In this document: piece by piece, positions 35,691 through 44,435 of the stretch | Layout of the letters: every line of letters begins with the position of its first letter | Position numbering within the stretch: position 1 is the first letter of the stretch | NCBI RefSeq assembly: GCF_016859125.1 | Contig: NZ_CP069338.1 | Span: 11,969,501-12,033,500, forward strand | From: Archangium violaceum | GTDB taxonomy: Bacteria > Myxococcota > Myxococcia > Myxococcales > Myxococcaceae | Length of the DNA: 64,000 nt | Direction: 5' to 3' | Notes under the pieces: generated by a model | The model's input: the letters and a program-made list of their open reading frames with translations, nothing else | Database searches by the model: none | What the model was told of the DNA's origin: nothing | Translations under genes and position numbers: made by a program

Positions 35691-38549
35691 CTACGGGCGA
35701 GCGAGGCGCCCCGGGCCCTTCTTCTTCCGCATCTGGGCCGCGGCCTTGGAGCGCGAGCGCTTCGGCTTCTCCTCCGGCACGGGATGGGACTGGAGCCACG
35801 CGTCCACCTCGGCCACGCGCTCCTTCTCGCCTATCTGGGCGAAGCGCTCGCGGGCCTTGGCGGCCACGGCGTGGGCCTGGAGGGGCTCCTTCCCCGCCTG
35901 CCAGAGCGCCCGCGCCAGCGCGAAACCACTCTCCGCCAGCGGCTCCGGCTCCACGTCCTCGAAGGAGAGCGCCTTCTCCAGCGGAGCGATGGCCTCCTCC
36001 GCGCGGTCCGCCGCCAGCAACGCCTGGCCGATGCCATCGTACGAGAAGGACAGGTCCGGGCTGTCGGGCCCCAGGGCCTTCTCCTTCATCGCCAGCGCGG
36101 TCTCGAAGGTCTTCCGCGCCTCGTCGTGGCGCTTCATCGCGAGCAGGCTCATCCCCACGGCATCCAGCGCATCCGCCACGGCCGGGTGCTCCTCGCCGAA
36201 CGAGGCCCGCTGGATGGCCACCGCCGCCCGCGCGTGCTCCAGCGACGGCTCCATGCGGCCCAGCTCCCGGTTCGTCCAGGCGAGCATGGAGTGGCAGTCC
36301 GCCACCTGGGGGTGGCCCTCGCCCAGGGTGGCCTCCATCCGTCCGAGCGCCTCGGTCAGCAACTCCAGGGCGCGCTCGCGCTCGTGCAGCATCAGGGCGG
36401 CCACGCCCAGGTTGTACGTCGTCTTCGTCCGCCGGGGATCTTCCGGCGCCAGCACCTGCTGCTGCAGCTCGCGCGTCTTCTCGAAGTGGCGCCTGGCCTC
36501 GGCGTAGTTGCCCTGGCGCAGGGCCACGTTGCCCAGGTTGCCCTCCAGCTCGCTGGCCAGGAGCGTGTCGCCGCCCAGGCGGCTCAGCACCGAGCCCGAC
36601 AGCCGAGCCCACTGCTCCGCCTGCTCCTGGCGGCCCTGGATGCCTCGGATGAACACCAGCCGGTTGAGCGCCTCGACCTTCAGACGATCCGCCCTCCCCG
36701 CCTCCGCGTCGTTGAGCGCCTGCTCCACGTGGGCCGCCCCGGCGTCGGCATCGCCCGTGAGCTGCTGGTACCACCCCAGGCTGGCGCGCAGCTCGGCCTG
36801 GAGCGGGAGGTAGCCGGTGGCCACGACCCTGGGCTCGAGCTCCTTCGCCCGGCTCAGCGCGTCCTTGTAGCGCCCCGCCCTGCCGAGCGCCTTCGCCTCG
36901 GACAGCTCCTTGCCGAGCTGATCGATCCGTCCACGCAGGGCCGGGTCCGTCGGCATGCCGACCTGGTTGGACAGCGAGACGATGTCCTGGCACTCCCGAG
37001 GCGAGGGCAGGCCGTTGACCGCGTCCACCGAGCGCTCCATCAGCTTGCGGTCCGCCTCCGTGAGCAGGTGGGCCAGCGCCTGGAAGTCCTGGCGGTGCCG
37101 CTCCAGACACACCACCTGGAGCGACAGCAGCTCCTCGGTCTGCACGCCGCGCACCCGCGTGGCCTCGCACGCCTCGGTGTGCTGGCGCACCCACTCGCCC
37201 GCGTACGTATCGAGCACCCGGCTCACGCTGTGGGCCACCTCCGGAGCGAAGGCCCGGCCCGTCGCCGTGAACGCCGCCTCCACCTTGCGTCGCACGTCCG
37301 GGTTCCACACCTGGGCCATGAGCTGATCCGACCCGGCGCACACCTGGCTCTGCTGATGGATCTGCACACCCGCGGCGATGCTCCCCGCGAGCACCAGGCC
37401 CGCCGTCACCAGCAGCCCCTGCCGTCTCGCCGCCCGCCGGGGCTCCTGCGACAGCGCCGTCAGCAGCTCCGTCATGGAGCCGAAGCGATCCTCCGCGTGG
37501 AGCGACAGCCCCTTGAGCACCGCGCGCCGCACCCATGCGGGCACCTTCGTGTTGGAGGGAGGCTCATGGATGACACCCTGGAGCTCCGAATCCCCACGCA
37601 CCCGGGAGGTCAACGAGCGCGGCGCCGTGGTGTGGTCGCCCAGCTTCTCGGCGGCCTGGGCCACCTTCGAGGGCTCGAAGGGACGCTTTCCGTAGAGAGC
37701 CCAGAAGAGCGCCGCGCAGAAGCTGAACTGGTCCGAGCGCGCATCCGGCATCTGCCCCAGGTACTGCTCGGGAGGCATGTAGTTGGGAGTCCCCACCACC
37801 ACTCCGGCCTGGGTGACGGACGCGGCGGCCCCGGGCATGCTCCCGGACACCGAGCCCGGCGGCGGAGCGAGCGCGACGGAGGGCTCATCCTCCTCGGGGG
37901 AGGACACCAGCCGGGCCAGGCCGAAGTCCGTCACGTACGCGCGCTCGCCCTTGCCGAGCAGCACGTTGGCCGGCTTGAAGTCGCGGTGCACCAGTCCCAC
38001 CGCGTGCGCCGCCTCGAGCCCCCGGCCCGCCTGGAGGAACACCCGCAGGATGTCCCGCCACGAGTGCTCCTGCTTCATCCACTGGTGCAGCGTGGAGCCG
38101 GAGATGAACTCCATGGTGATGAAGACCTGATCGCCGAACGTCCCCACGTCGTACACGGAGCACACGTTGGGGTGCGAGACGCGCGCCATGGCCTGCGCCT
38201 CGCGCAGCAACCGGGCCCGTCCGTTCTCCACATCGCTCGTCTCCAGGCGCAGGAGCTTGAGCGCCACCTTGCGATCCAGCTCCGGATCATAGGCGGCATA
38301 CACCACGCCCATGCCGCCTTCGCCCACGGACTTGAGGACGACGTAGCGGTCGACGCGCGCCCCCCGCAGCAGCTCTCCCCCCGGCGAGGCCTCACCGTCG
38401 ATCGGATAGGGAGTCCGGGCCTGCCTCGCACGCGGGCCCGCGGCGATCGTGGCCTCCCTCACCGGCACGGGAGTCAGGGGTTGGGTCTCCTCCGTCTCCT
38501 CCTCGTGCTGCTCGGAATCTCTACCTTCTGGGGGCCATGAGCGAGACAT
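35691..38549 (-). CDS. Ser/Thr protein kinase with TPR sensor region
   Basis: A protein of 952 aa. The eukaryotic-type kinase domain covers about 69-365: Gly loop SVGEGGMGVVY, Lys98 (VALKLL), catalytic Asp190 (HRDFKPANVLL), Asp208 (DFGLARL), GTPNYMPPEQ. One membrane segment lies near 378-396. The outer part, about 550 residues, holds a helical region then tetratricopeptide repeats (for example RTKTTYNLGVAALMLHERER and SFSYDGIGQALLAADRAEEA), ending in a basic tail. This is the common myxobacterial kinase-TPR architecture, thought to couple protein contacts to phosphorylation. The ribosome site before ATG 38549 is weak. No target is evident from the neighbours. Confidence 0.92.
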   Translation of the reverse strand: MSRSWPPEGRDSEQHEEETEETQPLTPVPVREATIAAGPRARQARTPYPIDGEASPGGELLRGARVDRYVVLKSVGEGGMGVVYAAYDPELDRKVALKLLRLETSDVENGRARLLREAQAMARVSHPNVCSVYDVGTFGDQVFITMEFISGSTLHQWMKQEHSWRDILRVFLQAGRGLEAAHAVGLVHRDFKPANVLLGKGERAYVTDFGLARLVSSPEEDEPSVALAPPPGSVSGSMPGAAASVTQAGVVVGTPNYMPPEQYLGQMPDARSDQFSFCAALFWALYGKRPFEPSKVAQAAEKLGDHTTAPRSLTSRVRGDSELQGVIHEPPSNTKVPAWVRRAVLKGLSLHAEDRFGSMTELLTALSQEPRRAARRQGLLVTAGLVLAGSIAAGVQIHQQSQVCAGSDQLMAQVWNPDVRRKVEAAFTATGRAFAPEVAHSVSRVLDTYAGEWVRQHTEACEATRVRGVQTEELLSLQVVCLERHRQDFQALAHLLTEADRKLMERSVDAVNGLPSPRECQDIVSLSNQVGMPTDPALRGRIDQLGKELSEAKALGRAGRYKDALSRAKELEPRVVATGYLPLQAELRASLGWYQQLTGDADAGAAHVEQALNDAEAGRADRLKVEALNRLVFIRGIQGRQEQAEQWARLSGSVLSRLGGDTLLASELEGNLGNVALRQGNYAEARRHFEKTRELQQQVLAPEDPRRTKTTYNLGVAALMLHERERALELLTEALGRMEATLGEGHPQVADCHSMLAWTNRELGRMEPSLEHARAAVAIQRASFGEEHPAVADALDAVGMSLLAMKRHDEARKTFETALAMKEKALGPDSPDLSFSYDGIGQALLAADRAEEAIAPLEKALSFEDVEPEPLAESGFALARALWQAGKEPLQAHAVAAKARERFAQIGEKERVAEVDAWLQSHPVPEEKPKRSRSKAAAQMRKKKGPGRLARP

Positions 38550-38585
38550 GTGGGCACTCTAGACCGACCCGCTCACGGGGGCACG

Positions 38586-39728
38586 TCAGTCGCCGTAGCC
38601 GTTGTACTTCACCTTCTGGCCGATGCCCGGCTGCTTCGCGAACTCGGCCAGGATCACCTCGCTGGCCGCCTTGTCCACGGGGTTGCCGCTCATCTTGAGG
38701 TCCGCGTACAGCGCCTGCCCCTGCTCCTTCAGCGCCAGGTCCTCGCTGTTCAACATGCCCAGCACGGACTGCGCGTAGCTCTCTGGCGACATACCCGGAG
38801 TGACCTTCTGCGGGGCCTCGTTCACCGTCGGAGCCTGGGGCTTGAAGTCGGACGTGTCCTGAGGCTTGAGCTCGACGGGGGCCGGGGGCGTGTAGTCCTG
38901 GAAGCTGTCCGTCAGGTACGGCTTGAAGGTCGTCTCCTTCCCCGCCACCTTGCTGTTGTCGGTCTTGAAGGGCTCGGGGGCGACCGGTTTCTTGGCCTCC
39001 CTGACTTCCTTGGCGGACTTCTCCGCCACCTTGGCGATGCCCTCATCGGCCGGCTTGATGGGGATGAGCACGCCTCCGGCACCCGGCGCGTGATTGACGG
39101 CCGTGCGCAACTGCTGCGCGGTCGCCGAGTAGGTGCCCTTGATCGGATCCTTGATGATGTAGTTGCCGTTCTTGAGCTTGCCGTCGACGAGGACGTAGTG
39201 CGGGTCGTACTTGCCGGTGCTCTCGTTGCGCACGCCCACCTGGGCGACGACCTTGTCACCCTTGGCCAGGAGCGAATCCAGCCGGTTGTCCGTGTAGCGC
39301 CCGGTGATGACCTTGCCGTCGACCTTCGCCCCCACTTCCTTCAGCATGGAGACCATGTTCGCGGCGGTGGTGCCCTTGCTCGACGTGCGATCCCTCGACA
39401 GGTCGTTGATGAGGTCCGCGTCCGACTGGCCCTCCCTCGTCCCCAGCGCGCGCGCCACCGTCGCGGCCACCGCTCCCGCGCAGTTGTAGACGCCGTTGCG
39501 GTAGGTCTGGGGAGTGGCTCCCTCGGGATTGAGCTGATCGACGACCCGGACGTCCTTCCATCGGGACTTCTGGACTTCCTCCGTCAGTACCTTCTGGATT
39601 TCCTCCGTCAGTGCCTTCTGGAGCTCCTCCGTCAGTGCCTTCTGGACTTCCTCCGTCAGTGCCTTCCGGACTGACTCGGTCGCGATAGGGGAACGGGTGT
39701 AGTTCGTCCTGTTGACATTCGACCCCAT
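38586..39728 (-). CDS. C39-peptidase-like protein with N-terminal octapeptide repeats
   Basis: A protein of 380 aa from ATG 39728 (GGGAGAG upstream). Residues about 15-55 hold four near-identical octads of the type KALTEEVQ, predicted helical. The middle (about 75-240) looks like a papain/C39-fold domain with a likely Cys in VYNCAGAVAATVAR and His in DPHYVLVDGKL, next to YIIKDPIKGTYS. The last ~140 residues are Lys/Pro-rich and end in a small helical domain. No signal peptide is seen. C39-like domains cleave leader peptides or act as toxins and crosslinkers; the role here is unknown. Confidence 0.6.
   Translation of the reverse strand: MGSNVNRTNYTRSPIATESVRKALTEEVQKALTEELQKALTEEIQKVLTEEVQKSRWKDVRVVDQLNPEGATPQTYRNGVYNCAGAVAATVARALGTREGQSDADLINDLSRDRTSSKGTTAANMVSMLKEVGAKVDGKVITGRYTDNRLDSLLAKGDKVVAQVGVRNESTGKYDPHYVLVDGKLKNGNYIIKDPIKGTYSATAQQLRTAVNHAPGAGGVLIPIKPADEGIAKVAEKSAKEVREAKKPVAPEPFKTDNSKVAGKETTFKPYLTDSFQDYTPPAPVELKPQDTSDFKPQAPTVNEAPQKVTPGMSPESYAQSVLGMLNSEDLALKEQGQALYADLKMSGNPVDKAASEVILAEFAKQPGIGQKVKYNGYGD
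39568..39663. repeat. Four tandem 24-bp repeats inside the C39-like gene
   Basis: Units start at 39568, 39592, 39616 and 39640, each beginning TTCTGGA and containing TCCTCCGTCAGT, with one to three differences. They encode the KALTEE(V/L/I)Q octads. A fifth, degenerate unit follows. Confidence 0.85.
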
Positions 39729-39927
39729 GGCTCTCTCCCAGCATCTGAGCAACCCCGGTCCCCGGCGATACAGGAGAAGACCGGAAGGATGGCGAAATTC
39801 GGTTCTCGGGATCATTGTCGCCGAAAACGGCGAGAAGTTGCGTGAAAAAGGCGCGGCTTCCTTACCTTAATGCAGCTCCAAGCGATTTTTCTTGGCTCTC
39901 GGGAAATCGAGAGTTCGAGCACCGCCC

Positions 39928-40815
39928 TCACTTCCCGTCCAGGCCCGCCCGCTCCGCCGCCAGCGCCCCCAGCGCCGACCAGTCGAGGTCCCCCCTCCCC
40001 TGGGCCACCCCCTCGAGGAAGTGGTCACGCAGGAGGCTGGCCAGCGGCATCGGCACCGCCGCCGTGTCAGCGGCCTCCAGCGCCAGCTTCACGTCCTTGA
40101 GCCCCAGCCGCAGCTTGAAGCCCGCCGGCGCGTACTGCTCCTGGGCGATCAGCGCCGCGTAGCGCTCGAAGATGGGCGAGCGCGCGAACACGGACTGGAA
40201 CACCTCCAGGAACACCTTCGGCTCGATGCCGGACTTGCGCGTGAGCGCGAACGACTCGCCGAGCGCCTCCATCATCGAGGCGATCAGGAAGTTACCCGAC
40301 AGCTTCACCACGTTCGCCGCGGAGGCCTTCTCCCCGAGCACCGTGAGACCGCGCCCGAGGGACTCCAGCAGGGGCCGGCATCGCTCCACGTCGTCCCGCG
40401 CGCCCGCGGCCAGCACCCAGAGCTGCCTCGCCTCCGCCGCGTCCGGCCTGCCGAACACCGGTGCCGCCACGTACCGCTGCCCGGCCTCCGCGTGCGCCCG
40501 GGCCAGGCGATCCGAGAGCGCCACGGAGATGGTGCTCGACGAGACGTGGAGGGCGCCCCGCTCCAGTCCGGCCAGCAGGCCCGAGCCGCCGAAGACGACC
40601 GCCTCCACGGCGGGATCATCCGCGAGCATGGAGAAGACAACCTCCGCCCCGCGCGCCGCGTCCGCGGGCGAGTCCGCGACCCGGGCGCCCTGCTGGCGCA
40701 GCGACTCGGCCTTCCCGGCCGTGCGGTTGTAGACCGCGAGCTCATGCCCCGCCGCGCGCAGGTTCCTCGCCATGGCGTGGCCCATGTTCCCCAGACCGAT
40801 GAAGCCAACCTTCAT
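39928..40815 (-). CDS. NAD(P)-dependent beta-hydroxyacid dehydrogenase
   Basis: A protein of 295 aa of the 6-phosphogluconate/3-hydroxyisobutyrate dehydrogenase family. The N-terminal Rossmann motif is VGFIGLGNMGHAMARNL. The substrate motif is seen as ALHVSSSTISVALS. The catalytic Lys lies in VVKLSGNFLIASMMEALGE, where the family has GxxGxGxxxK-N. The substrate may be 3-hydroxyisobutyrate, glyoxylate/succinic semialdehyde or a related acid, and the sequence does not decide. GAGGAGG lies 6 bases before ATG 40815. It stands after the MXAN_5187-like gene but is separated from it by a terminator. Confidence 0.9.
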   Translation of the reverse strand: MKVGFIGLGNMGHAMARNLRAAGHELAVYNRTAGKAESLRQQGARVADSPADAARGAEVVFSMLADDPAVEAVVFGGSGLLAGLERGALHVSSSTISVALSDRLARAHAEAGQRYVAAPVFGRPDAAEARQLWVLAAGARDDVERCRPLLESLGRGLTVLGEKASAANVVKLSGNFLIASMMEALGESFALTRKSGIEPKVFLEVFQSVFARSPIFERYAALIAQEQYAPAGFKLRLGLKDVKLALEAADTAAVPMPLASLLRDHFLEGVAQGRGDLDWSALGALAAERAGLDGK

Positions 40816-40854
40816 GTGCTTCCTCCTCGAGAGCGAGGCGCCAGAGCTAACAGG

Positions 40855-40896
40855 AAAAAGCACGAGGGCCCCAGGCCATGGAGACCTGGAGCCCTC
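40855..40896 (-). terminator. Rho-independent terminator after the MXAN_5187-like gene
   Basis: A 12-bp stem with one mismatch (40864-40875 and 40885-40896), followed on the minus strand by GTGCTTTTTCC. Confidence 0.75.
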
Positions 40897-40924
40897 TGGA
40901 TAACAGTGTCCGTGCCCGCGCGCG

Positions 40925-42883
40925 TCAGTCCTTGACGGGCGTGGCCTTGAGGGCGGCCTTGCCCTCCTTCACGTACACCTGGAAGCGCACCGTCTTGCAG
41001 GCGTACTTCTGGACGAGCTGCTCCTTGTTCTTGCGCAGCTTGGCCACGAACTTGTCGTAGGTCAGGCCGTCGTTGGGCTCACCGCACTGATCCCTCGTGG
41101 CCACGAACTCGCGGAAGACGTCCTGGAAGTGGCTCTCCTCGGACAGGACGTTGGCGCCGCCGGTGGGAGGAGGCGGGGGCGGCGGAAGGCCCTGCGAGGA
41201 GGGAGCGGCCACGCCCGGGTGACCCGGCAGCGGGACCTCGGCCGTGTTGGGACGGGCCGAGCGCGCGAGCAGCTCCTGCGGGATGGCGGCCACGCGCGTC
41301 GTCTCGGGAGCCGTCTCCGCACCGAAGCCCGAGGGCGGGAGGCCCGCCTGCGCGGCGGCGGCCGCGAAGGGATCCGCCGCCTGCTTCAGCGAGTAGGCCG
41401 CCGTGGGCTGATCCTCGAAGGCGAACGCGCCGCGAGGCGACGCCGTGGCCACGCCGACGCCCTGTTCCGACGAGGGGAAGGGGAAGGCATCCCCCGCCGA
41501 GGCCCGCGCGGCGAACGGATCCTTGCCCGGGACCGTGGGCGATCCATACGGATCCGCGCCCGGAGCCGGAGCCGCCGGGAACGGGAAGGCATCTCCCCCC
41601 GAAGCCGGAGCCGCCGCGTACGAATCCACGCCCGGCACCGGAGGCGGCGGGAACGGGAAGTCGGAGTCGGGAGCGGCCCGCGTGGGAGTGGGAGCGGGAG
41701 ACGCGGGGAAGGGGAAGTCGTCCGGACCGGGCACGGGCGGCTCCTGCACGGGCGCCACCGGGAGCGGCGCCGCGGCCACGGGAGCGGGCACCGGGGCCTC
41801 GGCCTCCTGACCCTTCTTGCCCTTCTTCTTCTTGTCCTTCTTCTCCTTCGCGGGAGCCTGGGCCGGAGCGGCGGCACCGCGGCTGGAGCCCATCACCAGC
41901 GTCCACACCAGGGAGAAGCCCAGCAGGCACATCAGCCCGAGGAGGGCGATCTGCTGGTAGTCCGCCAGCGCCGTCATGAAGGGCTGCAGGCTGACCACGG
42001 CCACGACCTCGAGGCCCTCCTCGAGCGCCCGGCGCGAGCCGACCGCGAGCGGAGCATCGCCGCCCCGGGTGTCATCGAGGTGGGTGAGCACGGGCAGCTT
42101 CACCTGCGGCACCTGGGGGAGCCACCCGCGCACGCTGCCGCGCTGCACCACGCGACCGGACTGGCCCGCGGACAACTTCTCGAGACCCTCGGCGGCGAGC
42201 TGTGGCTGCGAGCCGGCGGTGCCCAGCACCTTGTCCCCCTTCACCAGCGCGACCGCGGCGACACCGGAAGCCAGGGCCGCGGACTCCAGGGCCTTGCCAT
42301 CCACCAGCGGGGCGCCCACCACGAGGGTCGCGACCACCTGCGAGGGGCCTCCCTCGGCGTTCCACAGCACCGGCACGGAGTAGAAGACGTGGGGCGCGTC
42401 GAAGGCGTCCACCACCAGGCCCTCGTTCCCCGCCTTCACCAACGCCCGCACGTCGAGCTGCTCGTCCGAGGCGGGCTCTCCGCCGGCGCGCGCGTACAGC
42501 GAGCCGTCGTTCGTGGCGAGCGCGAGGATGAGCGAGCCCTCGAGTGACTCGGGCACCAGGCCCCGGGCGGCGGCGCGCAGACCGGAGAAACGCTCGCCCA
42601 TGGGCGGCTCCACGATGCGCACGCCCTTGCCCTTGGGCAGGGGCACCACCTGGGGATGCACCGCGGTGGCCACATCCGGGCTCGCCGCCAGCTTCAGCGC
42701 CACGCCCTGCACGGCGAGCCGCCGCGTCACCAGGGAGCGCGCCATCTCGGAGATGGCCGCCGTGGCGGGCGCGGATGCTCCTTCCGTGGCCCGGACACTC
42801 AGCGGTCCGGAAACCAGGGGGAGATGAGCCAACCCCAGTCCGAGGACCAGGAGCGCGAAGAGGAAGAACTTGAAGCGGACCAT
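40925..42883 (-). CDS. MXAN_5187-like membrane protein
   Basis: A protein of 652 aa. TM1 is near 5-27. An outer region of about 280 residues with a double-Cache-like look (FYSVPVLWNAEGG, LVVGAPLVDGKALES) precedes TM2 (QIALLGLMCLLGFSLVWTLV). A basic run (KKDKKKKGKK) leads into a long Pro-rich linker with repeated FPFP motifs (DDFPFPAS, SDFPFPPPP, DAFPFPAA, DAFPFPSS). The last ~70 residues form a conserved domain (ESHFQDVFREFVATRDQC, then LTYDKFVAKLRKNKEQLV) that I recognise as the C-terminal module of the MXAN_5187 family, known from myxobacteria. Its function is unknown. The layout suggests a sensor or scaffold spanning the inner membrane. Confidence 0.72.
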   Translation of the reverse strand: MVRFKFFLFALLVLGLGLAHLPLVSGPLSVRATEGASAPATAAISEMARSLVTRRLAVQGVALKLAASPDVATAVHPQVVPLPKGKGVRIVEPPMGERFSGLRAAARGLVPESLEGSLILALATNDGSLYARAGGEPASDEQLDVRALVKAGNEGLVVDAFDAPHVFYSVPVLWNAEGGPSQVVATLVVGAPLVDGKALESAALASGVAAVALVKGDKVLGTAGSQPQLAAEGLEKLSAGQSGRVVQRGSVRGWLPQVPQVKLPVLTHLDDTRGGDAPLAVGSRRALEEGLEVVAVVSLQPFMTALADYQQIALLGLMCLLGFSLVWTLVMGSSRGAAAPAQAPAKEKKDKKKKGKKGQEAEAPVPAPVAAAPLPVAPVQEPPVPGPDDFPFPASPAPTPTRAAPDSDFPFPPPPVPGVDSYAAAPASGGDAFPFPAAPAPGADPYGSPTVPGKDPFAARASAGDAFPFPSSEQGVGVATASPRGAFAFEDQPTAAYSLKQAADPFAAAAAQAGLPPSGFGAETAPETTRVAAIPQELLARSARPNTAEVPLPGHPGVAAPSSQGLPPPPPPPTGGANVLSEESHFQDVFREFVATRDQCGEPNDGLTYDKFVAKLRKNKEQLVQKYACKTVRFQVYVKEGKAALKATPVKD

Positions 42884-42966
42884 CGCCGACCTTTAGCCCG
42901 GGGTGAAGGGTCCCGCTTATAGCGTCCACCGCTCGGGGCCAGCAAGAATCGGACGAGATCCGCCTG

Positions 42967-43000
42967 GGAGCCCGGACACCAGGCAGGGGGTCCGGGCTCC
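42967..43000 (-). terminator. Hairpin after the hpf gene
   Basis: Perfect 11-bp stem (GGAGCCCGGAC 42967-42977, GTCCGGGCTCC 42990-43000), 10 bases past the hpf stop. It has no T-tract, so its terminator function is uncertain. Confidence 0.5.
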
Positions 43001-43009
43001 GCTCGCGAG

Positions 43010-43354
43010 CTAGAAGCGCACGTCGTCGGGGAGGCCCTGGCTGCTCGCCTCCCGCCGCTTCTCCACGGTCCGCTTGATGGTCCTCTCCAGACGGTCACGC
43101 ATCGCGTCGATCGCCTGGAACATGGTCTCCGCCGTCTCCGTGATGTGAATACCCGCGAAGCCGGGCATGCGCACGGTCACCCGACACTCCTGGTCCACGC
43201 CCCCCTTGGTCCCGTTGATGTCCACCAGGGCGATCTCGATCTCGCTCGCCTCGTCTTCGATGTACCTGGCGATGGGCTCCACCAGATGCTGGGTGGCGTA
43301 ATCCCGAAGCGAATCCGACAGATCCAGGTGGACTCCTCGCAGCAACACCTTCAT
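43010..43354 (-). CDS. hpf: Ribosome hibernation promoting factor (HPF/RaiA)
   Basis: A protein of 114 aa of the short HPF/YfiA class, which binds the 30S subunit and silences ribosomes under stress. Seen are the start KVLLRGVHLDLSDSLRDYAT, ECRVTVRMPGFAGIHITETA and AIDAMRDRLERTIKRTVEKR, matching the beta-alpha-beta-beta-beta-alpha fold. It lacks the C-terminal dimerisation domain of long HPFs. GGGAGG lies 7 bases before the ATG. It is divergent from a receiver-only regulator. Confidence 0.92.
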   Translation of the reverse strand: MKVLLRGVHLDLSDSLRDYATQHLVEPIARYIEDEASEIEIALVDINGTKGGVDQECRVTVRMPGFAGIHITETAETMFQAIDAMRDRLERTIKRTVEKRREASSQGLPDDVRF

Positions 43355-43505
43355 GGCGTCACCTCCCTTGGCCCCTCAAAATGGGCAGCCCGGTGACATT
43401 CGGTGAGCCGTCATCGCGCAGGCTCCCTCGTCCGCTCCCCTGGCGAGGGGCGGAGTGCACGACCCGCGCGGACGTTTTGTCGTCGCTCCCGGGTTGCCCA
43501 CTCGC

Positions 43506-43862
43506 ATGGGAGAGCGAATCAAGGTGCTGCTGGTCGAGGACGATGGCGACAGTCGTGAGCTCCTCGCGGAGCTACTCGAGCTCGACTTCGACGTCATCAC
43601 GGCGGCGGACGGGGTCTCGGGATTACAGGCTTTCGAGGCGGACCACCCGGATGTGGTCGTCACGGACGAGTCACTACCCGGCATGTGTGGCACGGCACTC
43701 GCACAGGAAGTGAAACACCGTCAACCCAAGGCGGGGGTCATCCTCGTTTCCGGCTACACGAACGTGGATTCCACCAGTTGTGACGTGGTGCTGCGCAAGC
43801 CCATCGATGTCGAGCGGCTGTCAGCGGCCGTGGGGAGCCTGGGGGAAGCAGCCAGGCACTGA
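43506..43862 (+). CDS. Single-domain response regulator
   Basis: A receiver-only protein of 118 aa. The acidic pair is in LLVEDDGDSRELL, the phospho-acceptor Asp in VVVTDESLPGMCG, the Ser/Thr in VILVSGYT and the Lys in LRKPIDVE. No output domain is present, so it would act by protein contact in a phosphorelay, as many myxobacterial regulators do. The partner kinase is unknown. ATG 43506 gives the correct N-terminus but has no strong ribosome site. An in-frame earlier start (43455) would add 17 unusual residues. Confidence 0.88.
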   Translation: MGERIKVLLVEDDGDSRELLAELLELDFDVITAADGVSGLQAFEADHPDVVVTDESLPGMCGTALAQEVKHRQPKAGVILVSGYTNVDSTSCDVVLRKPIDVERLSAAVGSLGEAARH

Positions 43863-43921
43863 AGCGGGACGTGCTAACTTCGTGCTCGGTTGCCAGGGTG
43901 TTGTTCCTGGAGGGAGGCACG

Positions 43922-44365
43922 ATGAAGTACTGCATGCAGTGCGGTTCCGAATACCAGGATGGCGTGAAGGAGTGCGCGGACTGTCCTGGCAGCGCGCTGG
44001 TGGACGCGGAGACCATGCGCGAGCACCACATCCCCCTGCCCGGCGAGGGGGACACCCGCAAGTTCGTCCGGGCGGCCACCGCGGAGGATCCATTCACCGC
44101 GGAGGACTACGCCCGCCTGCTCCAACTCCAACACATCCCCGTGTTCGTCCGGCCGCGTCGCACCGGCACCGTGGACGTGCTCACCACCGGGAGCCTGGAG
44201 CCCTGGTGGGAGATCATGGTCGGCGAGGAGTTCCTGGAGCGCGCCACCCAGCTGCTGACCCGGGAGAAGGCCCAGCTGGACGCCACCGCCGAGGAGGCCG
44301 CCCGTGCCGCCGAGGAGGAGGAGCGTGAGACGGAGGGCTCCGCCCCACCGGCGGGCACCCTCTGA
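43922..44365 (+). CDS. Zinc-ribbon protein (DUF2007-like)
   Basis: A protein of 147 aa. The N-terminus is a zinc ribbon (YCMQCGSEYQDGVKECADC). The middle resembles small DUF2007-type domains (YARLLQLQHIPVFVRP, then WWEIMVGEEFLERATQLL). The tail is a Glu/Ala-rich helix. Such proteins are common in myxobacteria and have no assigned function. GGAGGGAGG lies just before the ATG. It follows the receiver gene by 59 bases on the same strand. Confidence 0.75.
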   Translation: MKYCMQCGSEYQDGVKECADCPGSALVDAETMREHHIPLPGEGDTRKFVRAATAEDPFTAEDYARLLQLQHIPVFVRPRRTGTVDVLTTGSLEPWWEIMVGEEFLERATQLLTREKAQLDATAEEAARAAEEEERETEGSAPPAGTL

Positions 44366-44383
44366 ACCATCCCGGGAGGGCCG

Positions 44384-44407
44384 CCCCCCGAGACATCCGC
44401 CGGGGGG
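44384..44407. terminator. Hairpin between convergent genes
   Basis: Stem CCCCCCG (44384-44390) and CGGGGGG (44401-44407), with further partial pairing outside. It sits between the zinc-ribbon gene end and the amidase-like gene end. There is no T-tract. Confidence 0.45.
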
Positions 44408-44435
44408 CCGCTCGGGCCGGACGCGAGGACTCCGC

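Noticed and set aside
35784-38540. A 918-codon open frame opposite the Ser/Thr kinase
   Set aside because: It has a shadow composition (His, Gln, Arg, Leu) and no motifs, while the kinase frame has every kinase motif.
39568-39663. 24-bp tandem repeats considered as a CRISPR or an origin-type iteron array
   Set aside because: They are contiguous, in frame and inside a gene, so they are a coding repeat.
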